Below are positions 50,942 to 63,320 of a DNA stretch of 64,000 nt, one piece after another. A program made the translations under genes and the position numbers. This DNA comes from Myrica gale (lineage: Eukaryota; Streptophyta; Magnoliopsida; Fagales; Myricaceae). Below the pieces are notes generated by a model. The model worked only from the letters and a program-made list of their open reading frames with translations. It had not been told where the DNA came from and searched no databases. The stretch lies in contig OZ005621.1 in assembly GCA_963930655.1 (NCBI GenBank), positions 10,837,001-10,901,000 on the forward strand, written 5' to 3'. Each line of letters opens with the position of its first letter. Positions within the stretch are counted from its first letter, which is position 1.

Positions 50942-52260
50942 TGTAATTCCTAGGATCAAGGCACCCCAAGAGGGGGGTGAATTGAGTTTCAATACTTTTT
51001 TGAATCTCGCCCTTTAAAAAGTGTTTGCTAGCTACAAGTCTCAAAAAGATAAACGATTGCAATAAAAGATTAAACACAAATATATATATTGCAACTCAAA
51101 TATGAAGATAAAACTTAGAACAAGAAACTAGTAACACAATATAAAGAGAAAAGGGAAGAGAAGCAAATCCAAAAGTTTTAGGTGGTTTGGCAGACCCGCC
51201 TACATCCACCCTTCAAGCTCTTTCACCGAGTCTTGAGATTTCTTCACTGTGCTCCCTTCAACCAAGGGAAATGTTTCCTTACACTTGAGCTTGAGAAACA
51301 TCTCTTCAAGCTTCAAGAATGAGTTTGAGAACAAACATCTCTAAACTCCTTCTTTCGATGAACAACCCTCGCCAAAAGGAAACAAGAGAATCAATCTATT
51401 AGAAGTGTATGAGGATGAACGAAAATGCTCACTAAAACTCCCTTGATGGAGTAAATGTTACAATGAGAAATTTCTATCTCTTAGGCTTCACACAATAACA
51501 AAGATGTAAAAATGATGATTATGTGTGAATGATGTTTGAACAAGGATTGAAAGATTTTTATCACTCTTTGTCTTTGTAAAATGATTTTGAACGATTCAGT
51601 GTGTTTAAAAGGCGTGAGAATGACTCTATATAGGCCTCATAATAAAAATAGTCGTTGGGAATCGATCTGTCAAAAATTCAAGACGAGTCGGTCGTCCGCT
51701 ATATGAACCGGTCGACCGCTGCAGGTTTATGTTACCCAATGGTCATAATGTCAAAGGTCAGAACGACTATTTTCAGCCTTTTCAAAATTAATCAGTCGAC
51801 CGCTATACCAAGCAGTCGTAACACCGGTTGACCACTTCAAGAGCCGGTCGACCTCCTCAACTTAACACATGATTCAGTTGATTTAAAAACTCGATTTTGA
51901 CCAACTTATAATACTCAATTTTAAACTCTAACTTCTCATAAGTATATAAAAGGTTTGGGAGTATATTTGGGATATTTGAAGCCATTAAAATATTTTAAAT
52001 CTTCAAAACAAGTTGTAAAATAATTTATGCAAGTTTTGAAGAAATATGCAAGTGTGTGGTTCAAATCCTTGTTAAAGATGAAGTCTTAGAGTTATAAAGA
52101 TTACGCTAGCATCTTGAGTCTTCACTTTAAGAGCATTTCCATTGAAGGTGATGTTGCTTGATCGCTCCGTGCTCATTTTGGATCTTCTTTTCTTCACATC
52201 TCAATTATTTCTATTGTTATCATTAAAATATTTATTGTGACTAAAAGCCAACACATGCAA
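50942..52260. mobile_element. LTR-like retroelement block without coding region
   Basis: It opens TGTAATTCCTAGGATCAAGG followed by a CACCCCAAGAGGGG stretch, a phrase recurrent at the start of plant Copia LTRs. Inside are TTTGGCAGACCCGCCTACAT and repeated GGTCGACCGC motifs. CATTT occurs just outside both proposed ends (50937-50941 and 52261-52265), a possible 5-bp target duplication. The right terminus does not read CA exactly, so boundaries are provisional. No polyprotein remains, so a solo LTR is the simplest reading. Confidence 0.45.
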
Positions 52261-53448
52261 CATTTCAGAAGAACACTATAATTATGATCTATGTATCTTT
52301 ATGTTCATCTAGAGATCCCTTTTGCTTTATTGTTTTTCTCTCATTTATAGTTTTTCCAAACTCAAATAAATTTGTTTGAAAAGGCATATTATCATGTAAA
52401 TCAATGCAAAAAAGCCCTTTTTAATGATTATAATGTGCTAGATTGATATTAAATAAAAAAAAAAGATTTGATCCCATCAAAATGTATTAGAATTGGACTT
52501 TAAAAACTATGGCTTAATTAGTCTGCTAATCCTTGGAGTATGACCGAATCTCTAATTAGTCCCTAAGGTTTATTTCGTCCTAAACTAGTCCTTGGGAAAT
52601 CTTATGTGTCTTAGAGTGGTTATTATGTCGACTCGGTTGACTCCTTCAACAGAATAAATCTCATGTGATTAATGGGGACACATCACCACCAATCACAAGC
52701 AGATATGCAGCTCCAAGTCACTCGTGATGCATTGTTTTAACAAAAAAATCTGTCCAATATGGAGTTATGAGTAGGCGTTTTAGGTCCAAATTGTGTAGAC
52801 AATTCGATGTGGATTTTAAATCAATACCAACTAGTCCAACTTTGCAGTTTGAGTGAATTGGAAACACGTGACTGTTCTAAAATTCTAAGAGTGCTTTTTT
52901 TACTTTTCTCTCTCCTCCCTCTTTCCTAGAGTGTGTCTTTCTCCTTTCTTTTCTAGAGTGTCTTTTTTACTTTTCTTTCTCTTCCTCTTTTCTAAAATTT
53001 CTCTATTTTTTCTCTCTCAATTATTGCCTCTCACCGCGTTTACACTTTTATTGTCTAGATTTTATCACAATGACCTATCTCTTTTCTCTCACTCCCATTA
53101 TTTTTCCAACTCATAAATAGAAAATAGCAAAATCCATAATACTCAACACATGGAATACAACAAACTTGTTGCTTTGCATACAAAAAGCATCACTCACACG
53201 CTATTCTGGGCCTCAAATGCAAAATGTAAATACACCATGAGGCTTTGCAGAAGAAGAGCTACATTTGAGAATTTAAACCACAATGTTAAACATCTCTTGC
53301 TGTTAAGAAATTCGTAGATTTAGCCACTACATGGTACCAAGAATAACGGTGGTAGTATACTTAATTTCATCATATATTGGCTTAAGATAGGGAGAGGCAG
53401 TTGACTAAAAGAGACTATATGCATTTATGATGAAGTGTCGCACATAAG
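52261..53448. other. intergenic, no recognised gene
   Basis: 52500-52740 has phrases such as CTAATTAGTCCCTAAGG and GTCCTAAACTAGTCC, resembling 36260-36620 in style (possible Mutator-like or non-coding repeat). A pyrimidine-rich tract covers 52890-53060. No gene was seen. Confidence 0.4.
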
Positions 53449-53885
53449 TAGGGTTGTGCATCAGCGATGACGGTAGTGGTTATGCCCTCCACCGCCACTG
53501 TCACTGCTATGGGCGGATATCCAAAAATGGACACCGCAACTGGCATCGTTAGGGGTCCAACACCTAAGGGTGACAGTTTTGTTGGTGGCAATAGTGGTTA
53601 CCGCCACCCAAACTAAAAATCTGCCAAAACTATAAAAAATAAATAATAAAGCTCAACCAAAATCCCAAATTGCAAATAGGCAAGTTCTAATTAACATCAA
53701 CAAAATCCCAAATCACATTCAAAATCAAACAAATAAAAACTACCAAATCGGCAAATCCCAAAACGAAATCAACCCAACAACTTTCAAATCGCATTCAAAA
53801 TCAACCAGTAAAAAAAAACTACCAAATCTGCAAATCACAAACGAAAATGAAAAATCACATTCGAAATCAAAGCAACAAGATTGAG

Positions 53886-53923
<38 letters not shown>

Positions 53924-54316
53924 AGTAACGCATAGGCTAGGGAGAGAGAAGCGAGAGATCTACTGTAGAGGTGTCGTGAAGATCGCTGATGTTAGTGGAG
54001 GAGAGATCAGAGGGCGCCGATCGGGGAGTGGGATGGGAGAATGGATGAAAATTTTGGGGGGAGGGGCGACTGTTTGAGAAAATGGGAAGGGAGAGAGGGG
54101 CTGCGAAACTTTAGGGTTTCGGTACCCCTCAAATTGACGTCTTTTCTCTTTAAAAAGAAATGGGGTCGTTTATATAAAATAATTTTTTTTAAAAAAACGG
54201 CTTTAGCAGTAATTGTTTCTACGGCAACTGTTGCAATCCCCGCCCCACAGCAAAATTTGGCACACTTACCGGCATGTCAGGAAAACATGATCTAGCCGTT
54301 TGTTGATAGAACCCTA
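53449..54316 (-). mobile_element. non-autonomous hAT-like element, family member B
   Basis: The left end TAGGGTTGTGCATCAGCG is the inverted counterpart of the right end of the element at 17798-18584. The right end TTGATAGAACCCTA supplies an imperfect inverted repeat (TAGGGTT shared). Flanks CACATAAG (53441-53448) and CATGTAAG (54317-54324) agree at 6 of 8. The shared interior includes TCCAAAAATGGACACCG, ACCGCCAC motifs and a (GAGA)n tract near 53890. No transposase. Confidence 0.6.
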
Positions 54317-54589
54317 CATGTAAGGTTGTTGATAGAACTGAAGTTGGAACGGAACATTTCTTCAAGACATGTCAGGAAAACATGATCTAGCAGTTAGAGC
54401 TAAAAAGTTTTCATGCCTCTAGTATACATAGTACAGCGTGTTCTGCGTGTCAGCTTCTTGGTAAATAAGGAGGCAAATTGGGGATTTCATATACGAGATA
54501 GGTGATTCTAGTAGACGCAGCTTTGAGCTCCATTTGTGGCTATCAAAATAGTTTCGCCGTTGGAGTTTTGCTCCGAAGCGTATTAGTAT

Positions 54590-55255
54590 TTTTTTTTCTA
54601 AGCCAAATACATGAGAAAAAGAAAATTACAGACTGCGGGTGACTATAAAGCCAGTCACAGTTCGTTAGAATAGGGGGGGTTATAATCCACAGTCAAGATC
54701 CCTGATCTCAAAGACAATGCCGCCCACTTAGCAAGCTTATGGGCAAGGCGATTCTGCTTTCTCCGATTCCAGTTCGGTTGGTCTGAAAAAAATGCATGTC
54801 AGCTTTGACAGTCAGTAACAAGGTATCCTTCTAAGTCCCGGCCATTGTTTTGGATAGCCCTGCATGCAATTAGATAAATCTACTTCAAAACATAGAATGT
54901 TAGGCTGCATGGAAGCAGCAAGTCTACATGCCAAAATAGCAGCCTAGGACAGGGGGAATGATGCAAGTCTAGGATAGTAACAGTACCCCTATGATCACGG
55001 CAAACAGCTGCAAATCCAATGATAGAGTACTGTTGGCTGTACGATAAACAACTTTACTCTTATAGATTATCAGGGAGCCAAGATTATGAGGTAAACATTT
55101 GGCGTCTTGAGAAAGTAGGTAATGCAAAAAGGCAGCGAGAAACCTCATCCTAAGGCGTCTTTTAGCATTAAATCTTTTGAAGACGACTTGAAGCTTTTTG
55201 TTATTGCGATTCCACAGAGGTTTTTTTTTTAATGGTTGGTCACAGTCAAATTTCA
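54590..55255 (-). pseudogene. L1 LINE 3' fragment with RNase H remnant
   Basis: Broken minus-strand frames include a 3'-terminal RNase H ending (NRRKQNRLAHKLAKWAALSL, about 54690-54790), VICRDHRGT-like sequence further upstream and an A-rich end (54589-54598 as T on the plus strand). The HxLAHxLAKWA motif is the usual C-terminus of plant L1 RNase H. Multiple stops are present. The 5' limit is uncertain. Confidence 0.65.
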
Positions 55256-55774
55256 AATTAATGTGATGGATACCTCTGCAAACAAAATAATTTTGTTTGA
55301 AAAAGAAAATAATTCGTAAGAAGTATAACTACTTTCGGAATGCATAAGATAAGGAAAAATAAATTGCAGAATAGAAGAACTTTGCGTGCTGGAGGTTGCG
55401 TCCACATGCAAAACATCCACAAAATTGAAGTACCCATAACTCTTGATCAAAAGCTTACGGTTTTAGCCATCTTGCTATAAAGTAGACATATGTGGTTTGG
55501 TGCTTTTTTGGGTAAATCATACCCATGGTTGCAGTCTCGTAAGAAAAAGTGTAAAAATAAGCTTCACATGAGTCGTACAGAACTGATCAACATAGCTGCT
55601 TTCAACTGGAAACTCAATATAAATGAAGCACAGCATAAGAAGTTCAACTTTAAATTATTCCTCGATATCTCTTGTAATGACTGTCCACCCACATTACAAA
55701 ATTCATGTCTTTGAACAAGGGAAATTTCCCAACATCTTATAACCATTAGAGCATAACCAAAGTACCCAGGAATT

Positions 55775-56380
55775 CTATTCCATACTCGCAACTCCTCCAG
55801 CCGCCTTTATTTTCTCTATTATGTTATTCGCCTCCTCCTTAGTGACCCCTTGCTTCAGTAGAGTGGGAACCTTCTCAACCAGGTCTTTAGCCTCTTTCAA
55901 TCCCAGACTAGTAAAAGCCCTGACTTCTTTGATCACCTTGATTTTGGCAGCTGCATCAAACTTCTCCAACTTAACATCAAATGCTGTTTTTTCAACCTTT
56001 TTTTCCTCAGCCTTTGCAGATCCAGCAGCCCCACCTACCTGTGAACCCAAGTCCATCGCTTCAACTGAAACTGGCTGCAGCTTTGGATGCCTTAGCCTAT
56101 CTCTGAGGGTAGGACCAATCTGTCTGCGGTCTTCAGGAGATAGTGCCGCTATTCTTTCAGCAAGATTAAGGATTTTATCTGAAGGTGGGGGCCTAGGGCC
56201 ATAGGGATCATAGACTGGTGGGTATTTGTACCTTTTCGCCTTGGCCTTGGGATCCCTGGGAACAAAATCAGGTTGGAAGCAACGAAACTGCAAAGGCCCA
56301 GTTATTTCGGGGAGGGTGGGACGAACACGAATAGATCTAGGTAGGGCGATAATTCCATGCAACAGGAGATTCCCGCCCAT
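55775..56380 (-). CDS. mitochondrial large-subunit ribosomal protein bL12m (L7/L12 family)
   Basis: A single-exon coding region of 201 residues. The plant mitochondrial L12 signature [19 protein letters not shown] followed by [10 protein letters not shown] covers residues 38-66. An N-terminal dimerisation-type segment ([20 protein letters not shown], about 70-89) and an Ala/Lys hinge (115-130) lead into the L7/L12 C-terminal domain from about residue 131 ([48 protein letters not shown]), which recruits translational GTPases. The first 35 residues are basic and lack acidic patches, fitting a mitochondrial presequence. The start ATG is immediately preceded by a splice acceptor (TTGACAG|ATG), so the leader is spliced. 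Residues 1-9 look unlike the family and may derive from the chimeric junction. Confidence 0.95.
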   Translation of the reverse strand: MGGNLLLHGIIALPRSIRVRPTLPEITGPLQFRCFQPDFVPRDPKAKAKRYKYPPVYDPYGPRPPPSDKILNLAERIAALSPEDRRQIGPTLRDRLRHPKLQPVSVEAMDLGSQVGGAAGSAKAEEKKVEKTAFDVKLEKFDAAAKIKVIKEVRAFTSLGLKEAKDLVEKVPTLLKQGVTKEEANNIIEKIKAAGGVASME

Positions 56381-56519
56381 CTGTCAAGAAAGTACATTTA
56401 TCTTTTTGTATGTGGATATGCATTCAACGTTTGCAAAAATAAATTTGACAGTATAATACACTATCCACATGCATGCTTCAATTTGGATAACACATAATTG
56501 GCGACTTCTGATGTTCCGG

Positions 56520-57060
56520 TGTCCAGTGACTTATGATGTAGGCATGTGAATAACTGCCCTCAAGGCTGGCAATGAAGCCTTTACAGCAGCAAACCGAACT
56601 TCAACAGTGAATGATTTTGAAGAGGGTGACATGGTATCAGTTAACTTGAGACAAGAGGTTCCTAGAACTTATTCCATTCTCAAGCAGAGGAACTTATGGC
56701 CATCCAGTGGTTAACAAACATCAACTTGAATGCTTAAATTTGCTTCAGTTGCCATCAGAGTGGCAAGTTGACCTGCTCTTTAATGTTTCCAGTAGCTACC
56801 TATTTGAACACCTGATAGATTTGATGGAAAGTAGAAGCTGTTGATAAACAAGTTGATTATCCACCAAAGGTTAGACACAGGTTATTGAAGATGTCCTGGA
56901 CGTCAAAGTGGCTGATTCAAGGAAGGACGGCCAATATAGATATTGCTTAATTAAGAAATTGAGTAAGCCAGTGAGTGAGGTTACATGGATTGATAAAAGC
57001 AGTGTCGAAAAAAATGATCAAGAGGTTTCTGCTATGACTGTCAATGTTTGCTCCTCCCTA
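56520..57060 (+). pseudogene. Ty3/gypsy integrase C-terminus and chromodomain remnant
   Basis: It lies in the bL12m leader intron on the opposite strand. Broken frames read GDMVSVNLRQE and YSILKQRNL (the gypsy integrase GD-VLVHLR box), and later LLFNVSSSYLF. A chromodomain-like VADSRKDGQYRYCLIKK then PVSEVTWIDKSS follows at about 56910-57005. Several stops and shifts are present, and no LTRs were found. Confidence 0.65.
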
Positions 57061-57625
57061 CCAAGAATTCCCCCACCTAAGACGGGTAGGGGAATCCAAA
57101 TCCAAAGCAACAGCAAACTCACCAGTGCACTTGGACATGCCCACTAGCTACCATCATTCCAACCTTCTATTTAAAAAGCTGAAAAATGAAAAGAAATTTT
57201 TTTCATTTTTTCCCCAACTGCTTCTTCATTTTCTCTTGGAATCATGAAGCATCATTATTTTCCAATTCATGTCCATTCCATATCAAATTACACAAAACAT
57301 ATTTGGACAGAAGAGCTACATTGACAACAAATAAAAACTTCAAAGATATTACGTTGATCAAATCTAAACTTGTTGACAGTGACATCAAAGTTGAAGGGAG
57401 ACAAAATGTATTCATCCCTAAAAATTTTATCCATTGCAAGCAAAATAGCAGCTTCAAAAAAAGAAAAATGCAATGCATATTCTTGTCATGCTTATTTTCA
57501 ATTTGTATACGAAGATAGACATTCCACATGCATATAATAACACTGTTTACACTAGTTCATCAACCAACATTCAAACATTCGAAGTTCATTCTGGAAATAA
57601 ATGAAAGAAAACTGATGTAGAGTAC

Positions 57626-57721
57626 CTTGATAAAAAGCTGTCAAGATTTCATAGATCCCAAAGCGAGCTCCAACACCCAAAGTTCTCGCCAAAGCTAACC
57701 AGCCAAAACCACGGTATAAAC
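57626..57721 (-). pseudogene. mitochondrial carrier-type exon, now an upstream exon of the bL12m gene
   Basis: A 96-bp open exon with good borders (TTGTAG| at 57722-57723 and CAAG|GTACTC at 57624-57626), starting and ending in phase 1. It encodes LYRGFGWLALARTLGVGA then RFGIYEILTAFYQ, which looks like a transmembrane segment of the mitochondrial carrier (SLC25) family. No other carrier exon is present nearby. Spliced to the acceptor at 56380 it would become 5' leader of bL12m. In that leader it supplies a tiny upstream frame (ATG AAA TCT TGA). Confidence 0.6.
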
Positions 57722-57848
57722 CTACAATATTAAGATAAGCAAATAGAGAAAGAGATACAATTCAGAAACAGAAAATCCATAACAAAGTCTTAAAGCAGTT
57801 TAAAGAAATCAGCCATAGGATAGACAACATTTACAAAACTAAACATAC

Positions 57849-58030
57849 CTTGGTGAGAGAGAGATTCGGACGCCAAAGTGATTCCGGCCAGAGAGAGATA
57901 GAGAGAGATTTCGGAAGATGGCAGCGACGGCGTCAGGGAGAGAGAGAGGTTTCGGGAGGGAGGAGCACAAAGGGAGCGGCGGAAGGGAGGGTGGGGAGCT
58001 GAGGCTCGGTGTCTTCTCGAATAAACGCAG
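57849..58030 (-). promoter_or_regulatory. candidate first non-coding exon and transcription start region of the bL12m gene
   Basis: A pyrimidine-rich, GC-richer block on the minus strand (CTCCCTCCCGAAACCTCTCT and similar) ending in a strong donor CACCAAG|GTATGT at 57848/57849. There is no ATG on the minus strand within it, as expected for a leader exon. The apparent plus-strand frame MAATASGRERE is a shadow. Confidence 0.5.
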
Positions 58031-58384
58031 TTCTCCTACTCCGTTTAAACCCAGGTCATTTTTTATTTTATTTTTTTGATTCCAGTTTTGAAAAATCTGA
58101 AATAAGATATTCGGTTCCGATCTCGGTACCGAAACAGACATCAAACCCGAAAATTTCACACAGACAGTACTGTTTCTCAATATTTTTACTCTTCAATATT
58201 TTCAAACAATTATAAAGTAATTTTTCTTTCCTCATTAAATTATAAAATAATATTATACTATTCAATTAAATCTTCTCTCTTCTCATTTTTTCATAAAATA
58301 CTATACTTTTTCACAAGCCTTAATACCCAAAATTTTCAAAACTCCAATATTTCCACAAACAAACATCACCTTAAATATCCTGGT

Positions 58385-59042
58385 TAGGGGTGGACACAAA
58401 TTCCATCCATATCGAAACCAAAATATAAGGTGATGTTAGTTTACCATTTTTTTTTAAGAATTTGCATTATATTTTTAAAAAAATTCAAATATCACAAAAT
58501 AATTTCTGCACGTATGCTAATACAACTTTAATATCACTTACATATTCACACTTTTATAAGAATCTTACAAATTTCTTCTAAACAAACATCCCCTAAATAT
58601 ATATTTTTTTTGCACTTTTTAAAATTAGAATCGGCAAACTTTTCAGTTTTTTTTTATTAAAATATGACTCAAAATATTATCATTTTATTTTAGATTTTGA
58701 GTGAATATTTATTTTATTTTATATAGGATTTAAAATATTAAAATTTTAAAATTTGTCTTAAAACTTTTTTTATGTCCATAATTTTAGAATGTTGTAAGTT
58801 TATTTTAAATTTTAGATGAATATTTATTTTAAATTTTATTTATTATTAATTTATGATATGTAACAAAACAATTTGTGTAAAATTCCGGTTGAAAAATACT
58901 GTAAGGCCCAAAAAAGTCTAACAAAAAAGTCCGTATAATGAAATCGAAATTTTCGGTTTCTAATTCTGGAATCAATATTTGATTCCAAAATCAGAATTGA
59001 AATATGTCATTCCGATTCTACAAGTTTTGGTACTCACCTTTA
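58385..59042. mobile_element. possible non-autonomous hAT-like element
   Basis: The left end TAGGGGTGGACACAAATTCC and the inverted right end TAAAGGTGAGTACCAAAAC are weakly similar. Flanks ATCCTGGT and ATGTTGTT match at 5 of 8. Subterminal motifs ATCGGAAT/ATTCCG occur near the right end. No coding capacity. Confidence 0.35.
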
Positions 59043-59054
59043 ATGTTGTTTTGA

Positions 59055-59390
59055 GGCTAGGAGCCACGTCGGTCTTGACTTTAGAAGCTACGTTAGTAAT
59101 GGGCTGAGTAGTATGTACTGGGCTGAGCCCATCTGCTTATGTTTTCTTTAGTTTCGGCCTTAGGCCTTGTCTAGATAATTACATCATATCATAATGTCAC
59201 AAAATAGAGAAATTGAACAAGAATTTGGGAAGAAAAAACCTAAGATTGTGTAAATCTTAGAGGGTGCTACCTCGAAATAGTTTTGTCCCTTATTTTTTTT
59301 ATAGTTGTTTCTTGTCTTTTCATTAGAGTGTAATTGAATCCATTTAAATACAAATTTCTAAGCAAATTTCAAAGAAAGTTCACCGGTAAC
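59055..59390. repeat. segmental duplicate B of an upstream region (partner at 49945-50215)
   Basis: It shares the ordered landmarks of the eS25 upstream segment, including ATGTACTGGGCTGAGCCCAT, in the same orientation. Here it lies upstream of the bL12m transcription unit, with the possible hAT-like element between them. Confidence 0.85.
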
Positions 59391-60008
59391 AGGACTCTGA
59401 CACAGAACTCGCAACTCAACGTTTAAAGAAATTGTATGCCTAATTAGAGGTTTCATTCTCCATCCAATAAGTTGTACCTCCAAAAGAATTTAAATGGCTA
59501 AATGAAGAGGACTGAAATCTATAAAGGTTTTGATGGGGAGTGGCGTCTTATACTCAATAACCATATTGATTAGAACATCTTGTATATGTGGACAAAAAAT
59601 ATGTGATTTAATTTTTAATAGCTTATAAGAGATATACTTATATTTCCAACCTCACAAAAACATTAAAATGAGAAAAGACATGGAATGCCATTAAAATTAG
59701 CATCATATATACTTGAGTTCCCCGTGCCATTATAGTCTTGTCAATTGTATGGCAAGGACCTTAATATCCAAAAGCTCCATCGGCTTGTGAAAGGCTAGAT
59801 GCCATTTTGTTGGACGAGGCATCTGCAGATTTTAGCCTTAACGAATAGATTCAGGTCATTATAGTATAACGGAGACACATGGCAAGGCAAAGAGAATGTT
59901 TTGCTTTCAATCAAAACTCTGGTATGAATCTTTGGCGGGTGCTGGTATTGCTACTTCCAAATAACTTCATTCTTGTTGGTGCTGTTGTGACGGACTCGCC
60001 CATTAGAC
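59391..60008. other. intergenic, no recognised gene
   Basis: No domain-bearing frame or repeat structure was recognised. Confidence 0.45.
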
Positions 60009-61329
60009 TAGGGATGATTAGTAGTACTAAAGGCTTGGTACCGTTAGGGGCGGTATGCCAGTTTTGGCTACTGCCCCCGAATGCGGTTGCAGTTACCGTA
60101 CGGGAGGTTCCGGTTAAACCGCCCATACTTGGGCCTGTAATTTTTTTGGACCTTTTGAGCTCAATTTGAATTTTTAGGCTATTTTTTTTGGGGGGGGGGG
60201 TTAGGGCTTTCTTTGAGTTTTTTAGGGCTTTCTCTCTAGGCCTTTTTAGCCCAGATTTTAGACCGAATTTGAGCCTTTTTTTGCAGTTTTGTGGGTGAAC
60301 AAATATGGGTAAAAACAAGCCCAAACTCCTTCAATTTTTTTTGTTGTGTTTGTGATTGTGTCAACTGTCATGTCCAATTTTTTAAGCCAAAGTAAGTGTT
60401 ATTTTATTATAAAAATAGTACCTAATATTTAATAATTGATAATTTGGTTGGAGAAAAGCTAAAATGTAAACTAGAAAGGGAGAAAATTAGTGTTTATTTG
60501 AGAAATGTTGGCCACAATATATTATCTCTATGACCATATTAGATTATCGCCATAAAAGTTTGTATCTTATGACCTTTTTCTTCCTAAGAATCCACAAACC
60601 TAATTAAGCAATCCACATTCCATATTTAATTTAGCAATCCACAACACATATTAATTCAACAAACCTAAAGGCTAAATAGCAATCCACATTCCACAAACCT
60701 ACATAACGTAATACAAGTAATTAACATTTAACCAGTCCACAAACCTAATTTACTGATGGGCCATAAAATATCAGGCCCTATCAGACATGACCACCCTAGT
60801 CTGGCCCGTCGCCAGCATATTCACTTGATCACTTGATTCTAATCGAGCACCTATTGATCGAGGATGATAAGGGTCCTATACGTTCGGGAGACCTCTTTCT
60901 CTCCGAATAGAACTCCGTTACTTAGCTATTGAAGGAGTTAGACTTCTTTTGGAGGTATGACTCTTAAACTCATATAAAATCAAGGTATCACGCTTCATAA
61001 AGCCTCATGCTTAATTCCATTCCCTATGCACTAAATATCTTCTTGAGATCTAACTTGGTCGTCGGATACTTGATCCGAGGCTACCCCTCCCTCGATGACT
61101 TTTGCAGGATTGATCAGCTCCAACTTTGTGGTGATTCTAGACATCATCATATACCAATCCACAACATATATTAATCTAACAACACATCAATTCAACATCC
61201 GACGTCAATTTGGATAACTCTACAAACACCAAATTACACAATGTCAGAATCAATTAACATATAAAGTCAAATATTCAAAAAAATCACAAGTAACTAAATT
61301 AACAGATAATAGATTTATAGTCAACCAAA

Positions 61330-63320
61330 AGAATTACTTGCGTCCATCCTGTAACTTTGTGGATCTTCATTCATATATGGAGTCATGTCATCCTCATCTG
61401 CAACAGGCTCACTCCTAAACTAATTTTGTGCACAAATAAGACCTTGGACAGTGTTTGGTGTTAAGGAACTTCGAAATGGATCCAATACTCACTCTTCAAT
61501 ACTAAATACAGACTCATAAGGCACAATCATGATAGGAATCACCAACACGTCACAAGCTATGCGGGCAAGGATAGGATATTTCACAGAGTTCACCTTCCAC
61601 CACAAAAGGATATCAAATGTGGGGGACTTAGCCTCAATAGACTCTATCAAATACCTCTTCACCTCAGATTAGGAGTCCAATGCAGTTTGAGATACCCTAT
61701 AGTCATCAAAGTCATCTCAATCCTTCTCATCATCCCATGTCCCTTGTCCTCCCTTGACCACATCACGTCTCAAATGGGACAAATCCATGCAAACTACCGC
61801 TATGGCCACCACTAGCACTATATTCTTGAAACAAACGGTCTAAGGTGCCTCTCACAATAGTCGCCACGCCACACCCCTTCCTCTCCCATTACTTTCTTAA
61901 ACCAATCCTCCAACATCATCACTTTGAAGCGAGGATCAAGCACAGCTGCAACAAACAACAACCTATTCACTTCAACAAGGTCACCCCAATACTTGTTATA
62001 CTTTGTCATCATGCGCAAAGCCATCTCCTCAAGCGACTTATCCCCTCTGCAACAATACTTCGCCAAATGCCTATGAATCTTAGCTAACTCCTTAAAATAA
62101 ACGTTAGCAGTAGACACATGCGACCTCGACATCCTCAACATCACATCATAATTTTTTTTTAAACTTAATGAAATGAAGAATATGCTTCCAATCATCAAAT
62201 GTTGGGGGTCCCACACCCTTTCTCCCATGCACATCCTCCTTCAAGTAGGTCACAAATACCCCATCATCATCCAACATGAGCTCAAAAGTTCATTGATACT
62301 TCTTAGCCATAGACAACATGAAGTATATAGAGCTCCAACGAGTACTGACATCAAGAGTAAAAAACTGACCACGTTGGATATTTCTACGTTCAACATATCT
62401 TATGAATGCTATCAACCGGGAAGGGGAGGACTTCACATATATAATCATATTTTGAACTTTCAAAATCGAATCATTAACATCTTTTAAACCCTCTGTCACT
62501 ATCAAGTTCATAATATGAGCAAAACATATCAAATGTATAAAATCATGGCCACATACAACCTCATCTCCATGCAATTGCCTACTTTTCACTTGATCAATGA
62601 CAACATCATTAGCAGAGACATTATCCACCTTAATTATGAGGATCCTCTCAATCCCCCAATCAAACATACAATCCTCTAACTCTTTAGCAATGGTGGCACC
62701 CTTATGGTCTTCTACTTTTCGAAAAGATAACACTCTCTTATGCAAAGTCGAACCAGCATCAATAAAATGAGACGTCACACACATATAATTAAAATTTTGA
62801 ATCGAAGTCCAAGTATCTATTGTGAAACAAACCCTATACCCATTGACTTTAAACTCATTCCTCAACTTATCCCTCTCATCCAAATACAATTGCATACAAT
62901 CTCTCATTATAGTATACCTAGAGGGAATCTTAAATCTTGGCTCAAGGTAATTGATCAAATTCATAAACCATTTCTTTTGAACAGTAGAAAAAGGTAACTC
63001 ATCAACAATTATCACCATTGCAATCAAATGCCTAATACACTTCTCATCAAACTTTCGCATCACAACCATTACCCCTACATCACTCGTATTGACTTTCGAA
63101 GCATAATGATTTAACAACATTTGACCCACATTCACATTACCAATCTTCCTCTTATAAAACAAGCATGCATGATTATGTTGCCACAACCCGAAGTTCCATT
63201 TTTTTTGTGATGACATGGAAATAACTTACCACAGTAGTTGCACTTGGCCTGAGACAATAGTGGATCCTTTTCTTGTGCTAGTGGAATCTTGGTGAAGTGC
63301 TCCCACACTGGCGACTACTT
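61330..63320 (-). pseudogene. BED zinc-finger hAT transposase, decayed
   Basis: A first BED-finger half (PVWEHFTKI, AKCNYCGK|GTAAGT; 63320-63225) is split by an intron from the second half (NFGLWQHNHACLF, about 63190). A long open segment to 62290 then carries LPFSTVQKKW, TIDTWTSIQNFNYM, KVDNVSANDVV, CFAHIMNLIV and LDVSTRWSS. A shifted frame (62234-61818) continues with NKYWGDLVEVNRLLFVAAVL then DPRFK. The dimerisation domain (KYPILARIACDVLVIPI, VFSIEE-stop, LDPFRSSLTPNTVQ; about 61620-61420) contains stop codons. Frameshifts and at least three stops make it non-functional, though it is more complete than the 41009-42421 copy. Confidence 0.88.

Noticed and set aside
57901..58020. Plus-strand frame beginning MAATASGRERE
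   Set aside because: It is the complement of the CT-rich leader exon of the bL12m gene and too short, with no continuation.
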